This document shows, one piece after another, positions 6,242 to 13,321 of a stretch of 42,346 nt of DNA (within the stretch, counting starts at the first letter, position 1; the number at the start of each line of letters is the position of its first letter). The DNA is from a virus: positions 1 to 42,346 of the IMG/VR virus record IMGVR_UViG_3300007734_000690; one strand, given 5' to 3'. A program made the position numbers and the translations under genes. The notes below the pieces were generated by a model. The model did no database searches and was not told the origin of the DNA. It saw nothing but the letters and a program-made list of their open reading frames with translations.

Positions 6242-6424
6242 CTAGTTCCGCCGACGCTTCACCGGCATACGCTTGGCCGCTGCACGAACCGCTGGTGTCA
6301 ATGGGCAGACGATCGCCTGCACGTTCGGGTGCAGGTCTTCGGTCTTGTGCTGGACGATCTTCTGGTAGCCCCACAGGAATGCTTGCTCCGCGGCCCACTT
6401 ACCGATCTTTTGCCAGAGATTCAT
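6242..6424 (-). CDS. Small hypothetical protein (60 aa)
   Basis: A basic, amphipathic protein (MNLWQKIGKWAAEQAFLWGY start; VRAAAKRMPVKRRRN end). ATG 6424 has an AGGA site nine bases upstream and overlaps the end of the DUF1353-type gene by 26 bases. No family is recognised. The aromatic amphipathic N-terminus and Arg-rich tail suggest membrane or nucleic-acid contact, without further support. Confidence 0.5.
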   Translation of the reverse strand: MNLWQKIGKWAAEQAFLWGYQKIVQHKTEDLHPNVQAIVCPLTPAVRAAAKRMPVKRRRN

Positions 6425-6827
6425 CAGGATTGATCCTTTTACGTGCGAAGCCACCGAACAGCCGAACGGCGCGGTAAATCATCTGGCGCGTGAACCAGGA
6501 CACGCCCAACACCTGCATCGCTTCCATGAGAATCTGATCGCACACCTTGCGATCCAGCAGCGTGCAGCGGTAGAGATAATCGTGGATGACTGCCGCTTTG
6601 CCGTATTCCCCCGTGGGCGGCATGAGGTTCCACAAGCCGCGAGGGATCGAGGCGAAGTCCGTCAGGAAGCCCGCCGGGACACGGATGCACCCCAACTGCT
6701 CCACGTCCGTCACGTAATCAAATCCCGACAGCAGGCGATACTCGCGGCCATCGAGGTATTCGATCAGGAGGGGCGTAGTGAAGCTGCTCACGAGCGCGAT
6801 CCCAACTTGCGACGGAAACTGCCGCAT
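6399..6827 (-). CDS. DUF1353-type phage protein
   Basis: A 142-residue protein with features remembered for DUF1353: the YLDGREYRLLSGFDYV strands, then VPAGFLTDFASIPRGLW and AAVIHDYLYR. DUF1353 proteins are frequent near phage lysis genes and have no proven function; a peptidase-like fold has been discussed because of the conserved Asp and His residues. The start at ATG 6827 is chosen because codons upstream of it are in another gene's frame and lack conservation-like features. It overlaps the small gene 6788-6895 by 40 bases. Confidence 0.75.
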   Translation of the reverse strand: MRQFPSQVGIALVSSFTTPLLIEYLDGREYRLLSGFDYVTDVEQLGCIRVPAGFLTDFASIPRGLWNLMPPTGEYGKAAVIHDYLYRCTLLDRKVCDQILMEAMQVLGVSWFTRQMIYRAVRLFGGFARKRINPDESLAKDR

Positions 6828-6895
6828 CGTTCGCAATCCACCACGCGCGGGTGATTGTCGTTTTCCTTGTGCCCAAAGAGCGCGCAGCACAGCAT
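6788..6895 (-). CDS. Micro-protein with zinc-knuckle-like motif (35 aa)
   Basis: A 35-residue ORF (MLCCALFGHK... then VVDCERCGSFRRKLG) with the CxxC and Cys-His arrangement of short phage DUF1660-like zinc-binding proteins. It begins 47 bases after the previous gene and overlaps the next. There is no strong ribosome binding site, so the exact start is uncertain. Confidence 0.4.
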   Translation of the reverse strand: MLCCALFGHKENDNHPRVVDCERCGSFRRKLGSRS

Positions 6896-6942
6896 CGCCC
6901 ACAGGGATGGCTCGAAACCGCTGTGTTCCCACGGCCCGAGCT

Positions 6943-7581
6943 TCACAGGGGCGGCAAGCCGAGCGCGGCTCTCCACTCGTTGCGGTGCTTCTGCACCGAC
7001 GCCTCAGGCGACAGCCCCTCTTTGGCGATGTCCCAGATCGTGCGGGCCAACCACGTCGCGCTGCCGGCGTTCATCAACTGCCCCGCCTGCGAGTAATCCG
7101 CATGGAGCGGGATGCCGACCTTCTCGGTGAAGAACACATCACCGGGATACGGAATCACCGGCGCGGGTGGCGGCACCGGAATCGGCGCGGGGCCATCGTT
7201 CACCAGTGGCGGATTCTGCGGACGCCAATATTGTTGCGGGATCGGGTTCCACACCGGCTGCCCCGGCATACCGATCGGATCGGGCGAGTCGTTGCCCTGC
7301 GCCACCGTATCGAACTGCAAGCCGTCACACCAGAGCGCATCATGCGATACGCCGGTAATCATGTAGTCCTTGCCGTCCAGCCCCTTGACGAGGCGCGGGA
7401 CAAAGCCTGGGGGCGTATACTGCCCTTCGCCCGCGGTCTTGCCGACACGATAGGCGACGTGGCCAGCCGCCCTCAGTTCAACAATCAGGTAATCGACAAA
7501 CTGCGAACACGTCGCGGCGATGTTCGTCAGCAATAACTGCGGGTGAGCCGCGTTGACTTTCCGTGCCAGTTCAAGACTCAT
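6943..7581 (-). CDS. Hypothetical protein with possible Cys/His hydrolase centre (212 aa)
   Basis: A helical N-terminal region has Cys25 at the head of a helix (ATCSQFVDYLIVELR), then a glycine-rich strand region and His80 in GVSHDALW. This order recalls NlpC/P60-like or other papain-fold hydrolases, but a third catalytic residue is not clear. A Pro-rich linker (about 125-145, PIPVPPPAPVIPYPG) separates a C-terminal helical domain that could bind cell wall. Lying within the lysis-side cluster, it could be a second peptidoglycan enzyme or an internal virion protein. The call is tentative. Confidence 0.55.
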   Translation of the reverse strand: MSLELARKVNAAHPQLLLTNIAATCSQFVDYLIVELRAAGHVAYRVGKTAGEGQYTPPGFVPRLVKGLDGKDYMITGVSHDALWCDGLQFDTVAQGNDSPDPIGMPGQPVWNPIPQQYWRPQNPPLVNDGPAPIPVPPPAPVIPYPGDVFFTEKVGIPLHADYSQAGQLMNAGSATWLARTIWDIAKEGLSPEASVQKHRNEWRAALGLPPL

Positions 7582-7796
7582 GCGCCATCCTCTTCATCTG
7601 TGTGTTTGCGTTTGACTTTGACACCCGCCGCCAACGTCACTTCGCCCGTGTCGATGTTGGCGCTGATGCGTATCCACGGCTTGCGCTCAAAGGCGCTTGA
7701 CGCCTCCGCGCGGGTGATCCGCACGGCCATTTCGTAGACGCGCTGATCGTCAGTCGGGGCGGTGATCAACATGGGACCGAGTGAGCGGCCTTCCAT
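7578..7796 (-). CDS. Hypothetical protein (72 aa)
   Basis: A small mixed alpha/beta protein (about residues 7-60) with a highly charged, acidic tail (KRKHTDEEDGA). The next gene's ATG lies within its last codons (four-base overlap at 7578-7581). No family is recognised. The gene order is membrane protein, this gene, 212-aa protein. Confidence 0.6.
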   Translation of the reverse strand: MEGRSLGPMLITAPTDDQRVYEMAVRITRAEASSAFERKPWIRISANIDTGEVTLAAGVKVKRKHTDEEDGA

Positions 7797-7799
7797 GAC

Positions 7800-7997
7800 T
7801 CACTTCCCGTGATCGCGGCCGATCAGTTGGTTGAGGTTCTTGGAGATTTCATCCAGGGAATGCGTCACGGTTTCCCGCCAACGCTGATCGGAGTCCCGGT
7901 CTTTCTCCAACTGCGTGACGCGGTTTTCCATCCGCACCAAAAGGATCAGCCCCGTCATTGACGGCATTCCGATACCAAGCACCAGCGACCAATCCAT
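7800..7997 (-). CDS. Holin-like membrane/coiled-coil protein (65 aa)
   Basis: Residues 2-22 form a single membrane segment (DWSLVLGIGMPSMTGLILLV); a charged coiled coil follows (RMENRVTQLEKDRDSDQRW). ATG 7997 has a GGAG site nine bases upstream, so the longer in-frame extension is not used. Phage proteins of this shape are common beside endolysins and are often annotated as putative holins or spanin-like. The hydrolase gene is 170 bases upstream. Confidence 0.65.
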   Translation of the reverse strand: MDWSLVLGIGMPSMTGLILLVRMENRVTQLEKDRDSDQRWRETVTHSLDEISKNLNQLIGRDHGK

Positions 7998-8010
7998 TGT
8001 GTCTGTCTCC

Positions 8011-8163
8011 CTATCGCCGTCCCGTGTCGCGCCGATAGAGATCGCGGTGGGTATGGGCATCGTGTTTGCTCATATCTGCAAGGGCCGCGTCCTTGGTGAC
8101 ACAGGGGCGCGGTCCGCTTCGTCGTCTATAGAAATAGACGGCCGTACGCGTGGTTTCTCTCAT
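8011..8163 (-). CDS. Small basic hypothetical protein (50 aa)
   Basis: The ATG at 8163 shares a base with the hydrolase stop (TGATG), and the ORF fills the gap up to the ribosome binding site of the holin-like gene. The product is Arg-rich (AVYFYRRRSGPRP; HRDLYRRDTGRR). There is no hydrophobic segment, so it is not a classic spanin. Evidence is overlap and position only. Confidence 0.4.
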   Translation of the reverse strand: MRETTRTAVYFYRRRSGPRPCVTKDAALADMSKHDAHTHRDLYRRDTGRR

Positions 8164-8663
8164 CACTTCACGGTGTTGTAGAACACATGACCGCCGTGTT
8201 GTGCGACAGGTGTTTTCCCCATCGCCCACGCGGGACGAGGGGTCAGATTCACCGTGTGGTAGTGCGTTGATCCCTGCACGTTATCGATCACGAAATCCCC
8301 AATGATGCCGTGCGCCACCCAGACGCACTGCCGCTCACGTTCGTTCGTGATCTGGGTGCCGCCAGCCAGCTTCTCCGCGAACGTCACCACCCGCTTGTAG
8401 TTGCCTGCCCCACCGTTTGGGAACAGGCAGCTAAACTGCTGCTTCGCCAGGCACACGCCTTTAAAGTCGTGGCCCCACCAGCCGGGCTTCCGCACGCGAT
8501 TGCGAATCACGCACCCCACGGCCACGATTCCCTGCACCGGCTCCGAGCGGGCTTCCCCGTAGAGGATGAGCGACACGGTTTGGGCGTCGTTCAGTTTCTC
8601 CACGAGCGGGCGCATCTCGAGCGGGAGCCAGTCGAGATTGAGCGTGGTGAGGGTGGCGGTCAT
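8163..8663 (-). CDS. SleB/CwlJ-like cell-wall hydrolase (endolysin)
   Basis: A 166-residue protein of the Hydrolase_2 fold. LILYGEARSEPVQGIVAVGC (33-51) contains the catalytic-type Glu37, followed by VIRNRV, the KGV(C) loop, QFSC (76-79) and ST-HYH near the C-terminus. Members cleave glycan strands of peptidoglycan (lytic transglycosylase or amidase activity reported in spore enzymes). There is no signal peptide, so release needs a holin. The start overlaps the upstream ejection-protein gene by four bases; membrane-protein candidates lie downstream at 7800-7997 and 3989-4141. Confidence 0.85.
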   Translation of the reverse strand: MTATLTTLNLDWLPLEMRPLVEKLNDAQTVSLILYGEARSEPVQGIVAVGCVIRNRVRKPGWWGHDFKGVCLAKQQFSCLFPNGGAGNYKRVVTFAEKLAGGTQITNERERQCVWVAHGIIGDFVIDNVQGSTHYHTVNLTPRPAWAMGKTPVAQHGGHVFYNTVK

Positions 8664-9781
8664 TGCTGGTGTGATCCTTGCGACAGTGCCACCAGTAACG
8701 CGCGCTGCACCGCGTCATCCAGTCCCAACTTGCTGGCCTCATTCATGCCGATCGCGATCCGGCTGCCCGTGGACGGTGTCGCAAGCGCACGCATCCCGCC
8801 CGCGGCCATGGCGCCACCGATTGGGCTACCGGCAGCCGTTCCGGTGATGCCAGCCAGCAATGCGGCCCAGTCACGGCCACCGCCAAGCATGTTGTTGTTG
8901 GCTTCTCGTTCCACGGCATCTTCCAGCGCGCGAGTCCCGCCGAGGAGTTTCTGGGTGCGGGCGTTCTGCACCTGCACGCCGGGCACCTTGCGTTCAATGC
9001 CTTGCTTGAGGCCCCGCGCGACCGCGGTGTCGAGCAGGTCATCAGCGGAGAGTTGCTTCTGTCCGCCGCGCTCCATCGCTCGATAGGCCCCGCTTGAGGC
9101 TTCCTGGGCGGTTTCCTTGAGGGCTTGCGCCTTCGTCAGTGGAATGTCGCCACCTGTCCGCGCCGTCGTCGCCAGGATGCGTCTGCCGCGGGCGCCGACT
9201 TGGCCCAGTTCATTCGCCTGCCCAATGTCCACGCGCTTGCGAAGCTCTGAGACGACCGGCTTAAACTCACCCAGCACGTCTTTGGCGACGACACCCTGCG
9301 TGCCGGCCGCTTCCGCGTCTCGGACGAGTCCCATCGCCGCCGTGCGGGAATCCTTCATGCGGCCAGCGACCTTCTCGAGTCCACCACGGCTGATCGGCGC
9401 TCGTTCCTCAAGTAACGTGGTCGCGATCTGCTTGGCATCGCCAAACGAATCCTTGAGAGCCTGTTTCGGCTTCAGCAGTCCGCCATACAGGCGACGGGCG
9501 AGTCCTTGAATGATCTTCCCGCCTTCCATTGCTACCGCTGGCGCCGCGGTGACGATGCCACCACCGGCCGCGCCTTCGGCCATGCGGTTGCTCATCTCGC
9601 GGGCTTCAGGGGTGCGCGTGATGCCCTTGGACTGCAACGCGGCATCCATCAGGTCGGACATGGTTTCCGGCCGCTTGGGCGGTTCCGTGGCGGAGAGACG
9701 CTGAATGACAGCGGCAATGTCCGCCTCAGACTCCCCAGCCGCCACCATCCGGCTCACGATCTCGCGCAGTTGATCAGCCAT
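8660..9781 (-). CDS. Internal virion / ejection protein candidate (373 aa)
   Basis: A long, mostly helical, Ala/Gly/Arg-rich protein with an acidic helical N-terminus (ESEADIAAVIQRLS), a Gly-Ala-rich segment (about 70-92) and a C-terminal Gly/Ala-rich hydrophobic stretch (about 310-335, ALLAGITGTAAGSPIGGAMA) that could insert into a membrane. That composition and its place after the tail hub fit proteins ejected with the DNA by podoviruses (P22 gp7/gp16/gp20 role). No sequence family is recognised. Confidence 0.6.
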   Translation of the reverse strand: MADQLREIVSRMVAAGESEADIAAVIQRLSATEPPKRPETMSDLMDAALQSKGITRTPEAREMSNRMAEGAAGGGIVTAAPAVAMEGGKIIQGLARRLYGGLLKPKQALKDSFGDAKQIATTLLEERAPISRGGLEKVAGRMKDSRTAAMGLVRDAEAAGTQGVVAKDVLGEFKPVVSELRKRVDIGQANELGQVGARGRRILATTARTGGDIPLTKAQALKETAQEASSGAYRAMERGGQKQLSADDLLDTAVARGLKQGIERKVPGVQVQNARTQKLLGGTRALEDAVEREANNNMLGGGRDWAALLAGITGTAAGSPIGGAMAAGGMRALATPSTGSRIAIGMNEASKLGLDDAVQRALLVALSQGSHQQ

Positions 9782-10807
9782 TTAGGGCTTCTTCCGGTAT
9801 TTAGCGATCAGCGCATCGATCTGATCGGCAGCTCCCGCATCGTGCGACGTTTCGAGGTTGATCGCCGGCATACCGCTGCCCACGCGATCCATCACCTGTG
9901 TCAGCCGCTCCAGTTCGTCGGCGGCGGCCTTCGGCGACATGCGCGCATTCAGCGACGTGCTGGCCTGCCGGATGATCTTCATGTCCGAATCCGACAGCAC
10001 GCCTTTCATCTTGCCCATGTTTTCCAACGTGAGCAGCGACGTGAGTTTGTCTCGTAGTGACTCGGCATCTGCCGTGTCCTGCCGAATCGTGGGCACCTGT
10101 GAGTTCATCAGGCCGAAGGCGCCGTTGAATCCAGCGTGATTCTTCAGAAGCCCCGCCACGCGCTTGACTTCCTGCGCCGTCTCCGCTGCTTCCTGCGGAT
10201 TCACGGCACTACCACCAGTCGCCGCGGTAGGCTTCTCGTAGGGACGATCTCCCGCCTGCGCGGTGCCCTTACGAATCTGCATGGGCTGATTGCCGCGCAC
10301 GATCCATTCAAATTCGGCTTGCGGACCTGTCTTCGGTTCCCGATACTCCGGAACACCTGCCAGTAGCTCGTCTTCGGTGACGCTTTTCTTGATCGGCTCC
10401 CCGCGCTTGCCGATGGTCGTCACCACCTGTCGTTGCGGCTTGGGCTCCGTCAGGAGCGACATATCCGGCAGATCACCCGCTTCCACCTGCAGGGCTGCGA
10501 TGTCGCGTCGATCAGCTGGTCCCATCGGGGCTGAGCCACGCTGAACCAGGGACTCGCCGATCATCCGACGAATGCCCTTAATGTTGTTCTTCTCGCGGTC
10601 CTGCGCGGCCATGCGATCATCCATGGCCGACTGGCGCTTGTTCGTGATGTCGTTCTGACGCAGCGTTTCATTCAGGCGCGTCTGCTCCATCGCCTGTTGC
10701 GCGGCTTGCTGCTTCGCCTGCTGCTCAAGCTGCGCGCGGACCATTTGATCCTTGAGGATTTCTTCCAGTGAGTTCGCCGCGCCGAAGGCGGCCCCCGTCA
10801 GGCCCAT
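9782..10807 (-). CDS. Internal virion / ejection protein candidate (341 aa)
   Basis: The N-terminal 80 residues are a Gln-rich coiled coil (EQQAKQQAAQQAMEQTRL); the middle is Pro/Glu-rich and the C-terminal 130 residues are helical. No enzyme motif or membrane segment is visible. It is packed stop-to-start with both neighbours, which have similar composition, suggesting a three- or four-protein ejectosome-like set. Confidence 0.6.
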   Translation of the reverse strand: MGLTGAAFGAANSLEEILKDQMVRAQLEQQAKQQAAQQAMEQTRLNETLRQNDITNKRQSAMDDRMAAQDREKNNIKGIRRMIGESLVQRGSAPMGPADRRDIAALQVEAGDLPDMSLLTEPKPQRQVVTTIGKRGEPIKKSVTEDELLAGVPEYREPKTGPQAEFEWIVRGNQPMQIRKGTAQAGDRPYEKPTAATGGSAVNPQEAAETAQEVKRVAGLLKNHAGFNGAFGLMNSQVPTIRQDTADAESLRDKLTSLLTLENMGKMKGVLSDSDMKIIRQASTSLNARMSPKAAADELERLTQVMDRVGSGMPAINLETSHDAGAADQIDALIAKYRKKP

Positions 10808-11581
10808 TTATCCGCCTCCGTAGCCGAAGTAATCGGCGTTGAGATTGGGATTCAGTTCAGGCCGCGGCAATTGGAACGTCCCGGCGTTGCCGTATCGATC
10901 CATGCCTGTGTAGGGGGAGGGCATGCCGTTAGCAAACTGCGACGGTTCTCCTCCGCCACTGACCGACTTCAGATCGCCCAGCGCACCCACCACCGACGCG
11001 CCCAGCCCAATCCCGCCCATGATCTTTTCGAGCAAGCCCGACTTCTGCATCGCCGCGAGCTGCGCGGGCGGCAGATTCAGCACATCCGGCAAGCTCACCT
11101 TCGGCATCGGGTCAAACTGCGTCGGCCCGCTCTGGAGTCCAGACAGGCCACGCTGCGCGAGTAACTGCCCCGCCTGCCGCGCCTCCGGCCCAAGCGAGTC
11201 GATGATCGAGTTCATCTTCGGCATCGACTGCTGCACGCGCTCCGACAGCCCCGACAACTGCAACGGTTGAATCTTCTCCAGCAGGTTACCGATGAGGGCC
11301 TGACGCGCCTGCATGCCGGGCTCGGCTTGCAGGTATTTCTTGCGCTCCATATCCAGTCCCGCATTGAACTGGTTATAGGCGTTCTCCATGCCCGCGCGCG
11401 TGGTGGCGTTCTGGTTCATTAGAGACGCACGATTCAACGCATTGGCGTTGTTCGCGTTGGTGACGGCGAGGTTCTGATTCGTCTCGCCGTACCGCTGATC
11501 CGCCGAGCCCTTCGCGGCGCCGCCGAAGATTTTCGAGATCGCGGGCGCCGCCGCCATGATGAGCGGGAGAAGCGGACCCAT
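10808..11581 (-). CDS. Internal virion protein candidate (257 aa)
   Basis: The N-terminus is hydrophobic (LLPLIMAAAPAISKIFGGAA), as in DNA-transfer proteins such as P22 gp7. An Asn/Ala-rich helical region follows (NANNANALNRASLMNQN), then amphipathic helices and a Gly/Tyr/Pro-rich C-terminus. A second hydrophobic helix lies at about 190-205 (IMGGIGLGASVVGALG). The start overlaps the previous gene's stop. Role by composition and position. Confidence 0.6.
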   Translation of the reverse strand: MGPLLPLIMAAAPAISKIFGGAAKGSADQRYGETNQNLAVTNANNANALNRASLMNQNATTRAGMENAYNQFNAGLDMERKKYLQAEPGMQARQALIGNLLEKIQPLQLSGLSERVQQSMPKMNSIIDSLGPEARQAGQLLAQRGLSGLQSGPTQFDPMPKVSLPDVLNLPPAQLAAMQKSGLLEKIMGGIGLGASVVGALGDLKSVSGGGEPSQFANGMPSPYTGMDRYGNAGTFQLPRPELNPNLNADYFGYGGG

Positions 11582-12552
11582 TAGCCGAGCCCCGCAAGAA
11601 TCTTCTGCAACGCGCTCTGGTTCAGGTTCTCCAGATTCAGTGCCGTGTTCGTACCCAGTTGGTCGTAGAACTGGTTGTTGCCCAACTGCGTCTGCAACTG
11701 CCGAAGGGCGAGATCACCGGCGCCGAGTTGGCCTTGAAGATTCAAGCCCTGCTGCTGCATCGCCGCGCTCACCTGCGCGAGTCGCGCCTGGAGTTCGCGG
11801 GTCGCTTCCTGATTGCCTGTCGCCTGCGCCAGTTGCAGACCCGCCTGCAATTCTTCTCGGCGCTTGTTCAGCTCGCCCCCGAGCAGGTTGGCGTTGAACT
11901 GGGCGTTGTTAAAGCCCTGTTTCTGCACGCCTTCGTTGATCAGGTTATCGACGTAGCCGCTTTGGTTCTGGCCCTGCGCGGACGCCCGTTCGACGGCGGT
12001 TCGGCGTTGCCGTTCGGTGTTGCGCTGATTGGCGGCGCGGAACACTTCCGTCTGTGGCCCGAGGATCGAGTCATCCAGCGTCGGCGTTTCCTGGGCCTTC
12101 CCCATGTATTTGAGGAGCGCATCCTGATACGCCTGCTGAATCGGCGTCATCTCTGGCTTCTTGTTGAACAGGTCGAGAATGTCCTGCGGCAACGTCGCCG
12201 AAGGGACGTTGATCCCGCTGTTCGGCATTGAGACGTTGATGGAGCGCACACCGCCGCCGGTTGGAGCGGGCGGCGGACCGACGACCGGACCCGGATCGCG
12301 TTGAATCCGATCGACGCTCGTCTGTTCTTTCTTCAGACCCACCAACGGATCGTAATCGTTGGTGTTCATGTTCCAGATGTCGCCGGGGTTCCCCGTGTTG
12401 ATGCCGTTGTTCCAGTTGTCGCCGGGGTTGTAGTCGTTCGCCCACGGCGCCATCCGGTAGCCAGGATCGCCCGGCTTCAGCGGCTCGGGTTCAGGCGGCG
12501 TCTCGTAATACGGGTGATCGTTATTGGGATCTTCCCATCCGTCATACATCAT
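11581..12552 (-). CDS. Internal virion or tail-associated protein (323 aa)
   Basis: An Asp/Asn/Pro/Trp-rich, probably unfolded N-terminal 130 residues (repeated NPGD, NDYDP, PGDNWNN) precedes a Gln/Asn/Leu-rich helical C-terminus (about 190-323) with long coiled coils. It starts just after a short gap from the 160-aa gene and overlaps the next gene by one base. The mix of flexible arm and coiled coil fits a virion protein in the head-to-cell DNA path; no family is recognised. Confidence 0.6.
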   Translation of the reverse strand: MMYDGWEDPNNDHPYYETPPEPEPLKPGDPGYRMAPWANDYNPGDNWNNGINTGNPGDIWNMNTNDYDPLVGLKKEQTSVDRIQRDPGPVVGPPPAPTGGGVRSINVSMPNSGINVPSATLPQDILDLFNKKPEMTPIQQAYQDALLKYMGKAQETPTLDDSILGPQTEVFRAANQRNTERQRRTAVERASAQGQNQSGYVDNLINEGVQKQGFNNAQFNANLLGGELNKRREELQAGLQLAQATGNQEATRELQARLAQVSAAMQQQGLNLQGQLGAGDLALRQLQTQLGNNQFYDQLGTNTALNLENLNQSALQKILAGLG

Positions 12553-12557
12553 CGGCG

Positions 12558-13040
12558 TTATCTCAACTGCTGCAGCAACAGCTCTTGTGGATCAAGCTGC
12601 TCTTGCTGGGCCTGAAGACTCTCCAAAATCTGCGTCATCAGGTCCGACTGCCCCGGCATCACCGGAGCCATTTTGTGATTCACAGGCGCGCCACTTGCGG
12701 ACGACTGAGGGTTGCCGTAGCGCGCACGTGTGGCGTCATCCGCACCCGTCGCCTGCCACGCCAACGCGCCACCAGGTGCGCCTGCCCCACGGCCGTAATC
12801 CACGGTGAACTTGCCTTCGTGGTTGCCGTAGGTGAACGAGTCGCCATTCACCGATTCGACCTTGTGGCCGCGCTCGTTCATGCCGCCTTGGATGTATTGC
12901 TGGAACCACTGGCCCAGCGCGTTCTTGTCGCCAATCGGCGCATCGGGCGCACGTTTCGCCAGTTCCGCAAACGAGTCCTTTGCGGACTTGTTCACATCCT
13001 GGTCGCGGTCAAAGTTGAAGCCTTCAAAGGTCTGTGGCAT
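12558..13040 (-). CDS. Virion-associated hypothetical protein (160 aa)
   Basis: The N-terminal part is helical and charged (RDQDVNKSAKDSFAELAKRA), the middle has a small beta region (KVESVNGDSFTYGNHEGKF), and the C-terminus is Gln/Leu-rich coiled coil (LQAQQEQLDPQELLLQQL). No catalytic motif is seen. It lies between the tail-hub genes and the ejection-protein candidates. Confidence 0.6.
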   Translation of the reverse strand: MPQTFEGFNFDRDQDVNKSAKDSFAELAKRAPDAPIGDKNALGQWFQQYIQGGMNERGHKVESVNGDSFTYGNHEGKFTVDYGRGAGAPGGALAWQATGADDATRARYGNPQSSASGAPVNHKMAPVMPGQSDLMTQILESLQAQQEQLDPQELLLQQLR

Positions 13041-13042
13041 CG

Positions 13043-13321
13043 CTACACAATGTTTCCCGTCGTGCCGTCAGGCTTGACGTATTTCAGGTTGGTGCCGTCC
13101 CAGTAGAGGGAAATCCGGCCCACGGTGGCCTCAGCCGCCGCGGTCGTGCCGCCGATGCGCACCGTGTTGTGCGTCCCGTCGTCGTTGTGATCCTTCTGCG
13201 CCCACGTATTCGCCGCGAACACAATCTCTTGAAACTGCGAGACGAGCGCCGCCGCCACCGAGGGCAAGTTATCCACGGTGATCCGCCGGAACTGATCAAT
13301 CCATGTGAGGAGCAGTCTCAT
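13043..13321 (-). CDS. Small tail protein candidate (92 aa)
   Basis: The helical N-terminus is followed by WAQKDHNDDGTHNTV, a His-Asn-Asp-Gly-Thr-His pattern often seen in phage fibre and tail proteins, and a short beta C-terminus (ISLYWDGTNLKYVKPDG). The start overlaps the hub gene's stop by four bases. It may attach to the hub; the function is inferred only from motif and place. Confidence 0.55.
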   Translation of the reverse strand: MRLLLTWIDQFRRITVDNLPSVAAALVSQFQEIVFAANTWAQKDHNDDGTHNTVRIGGTTAAAEATVGRISLYWDGTNLKYVKPDGTTGNIV

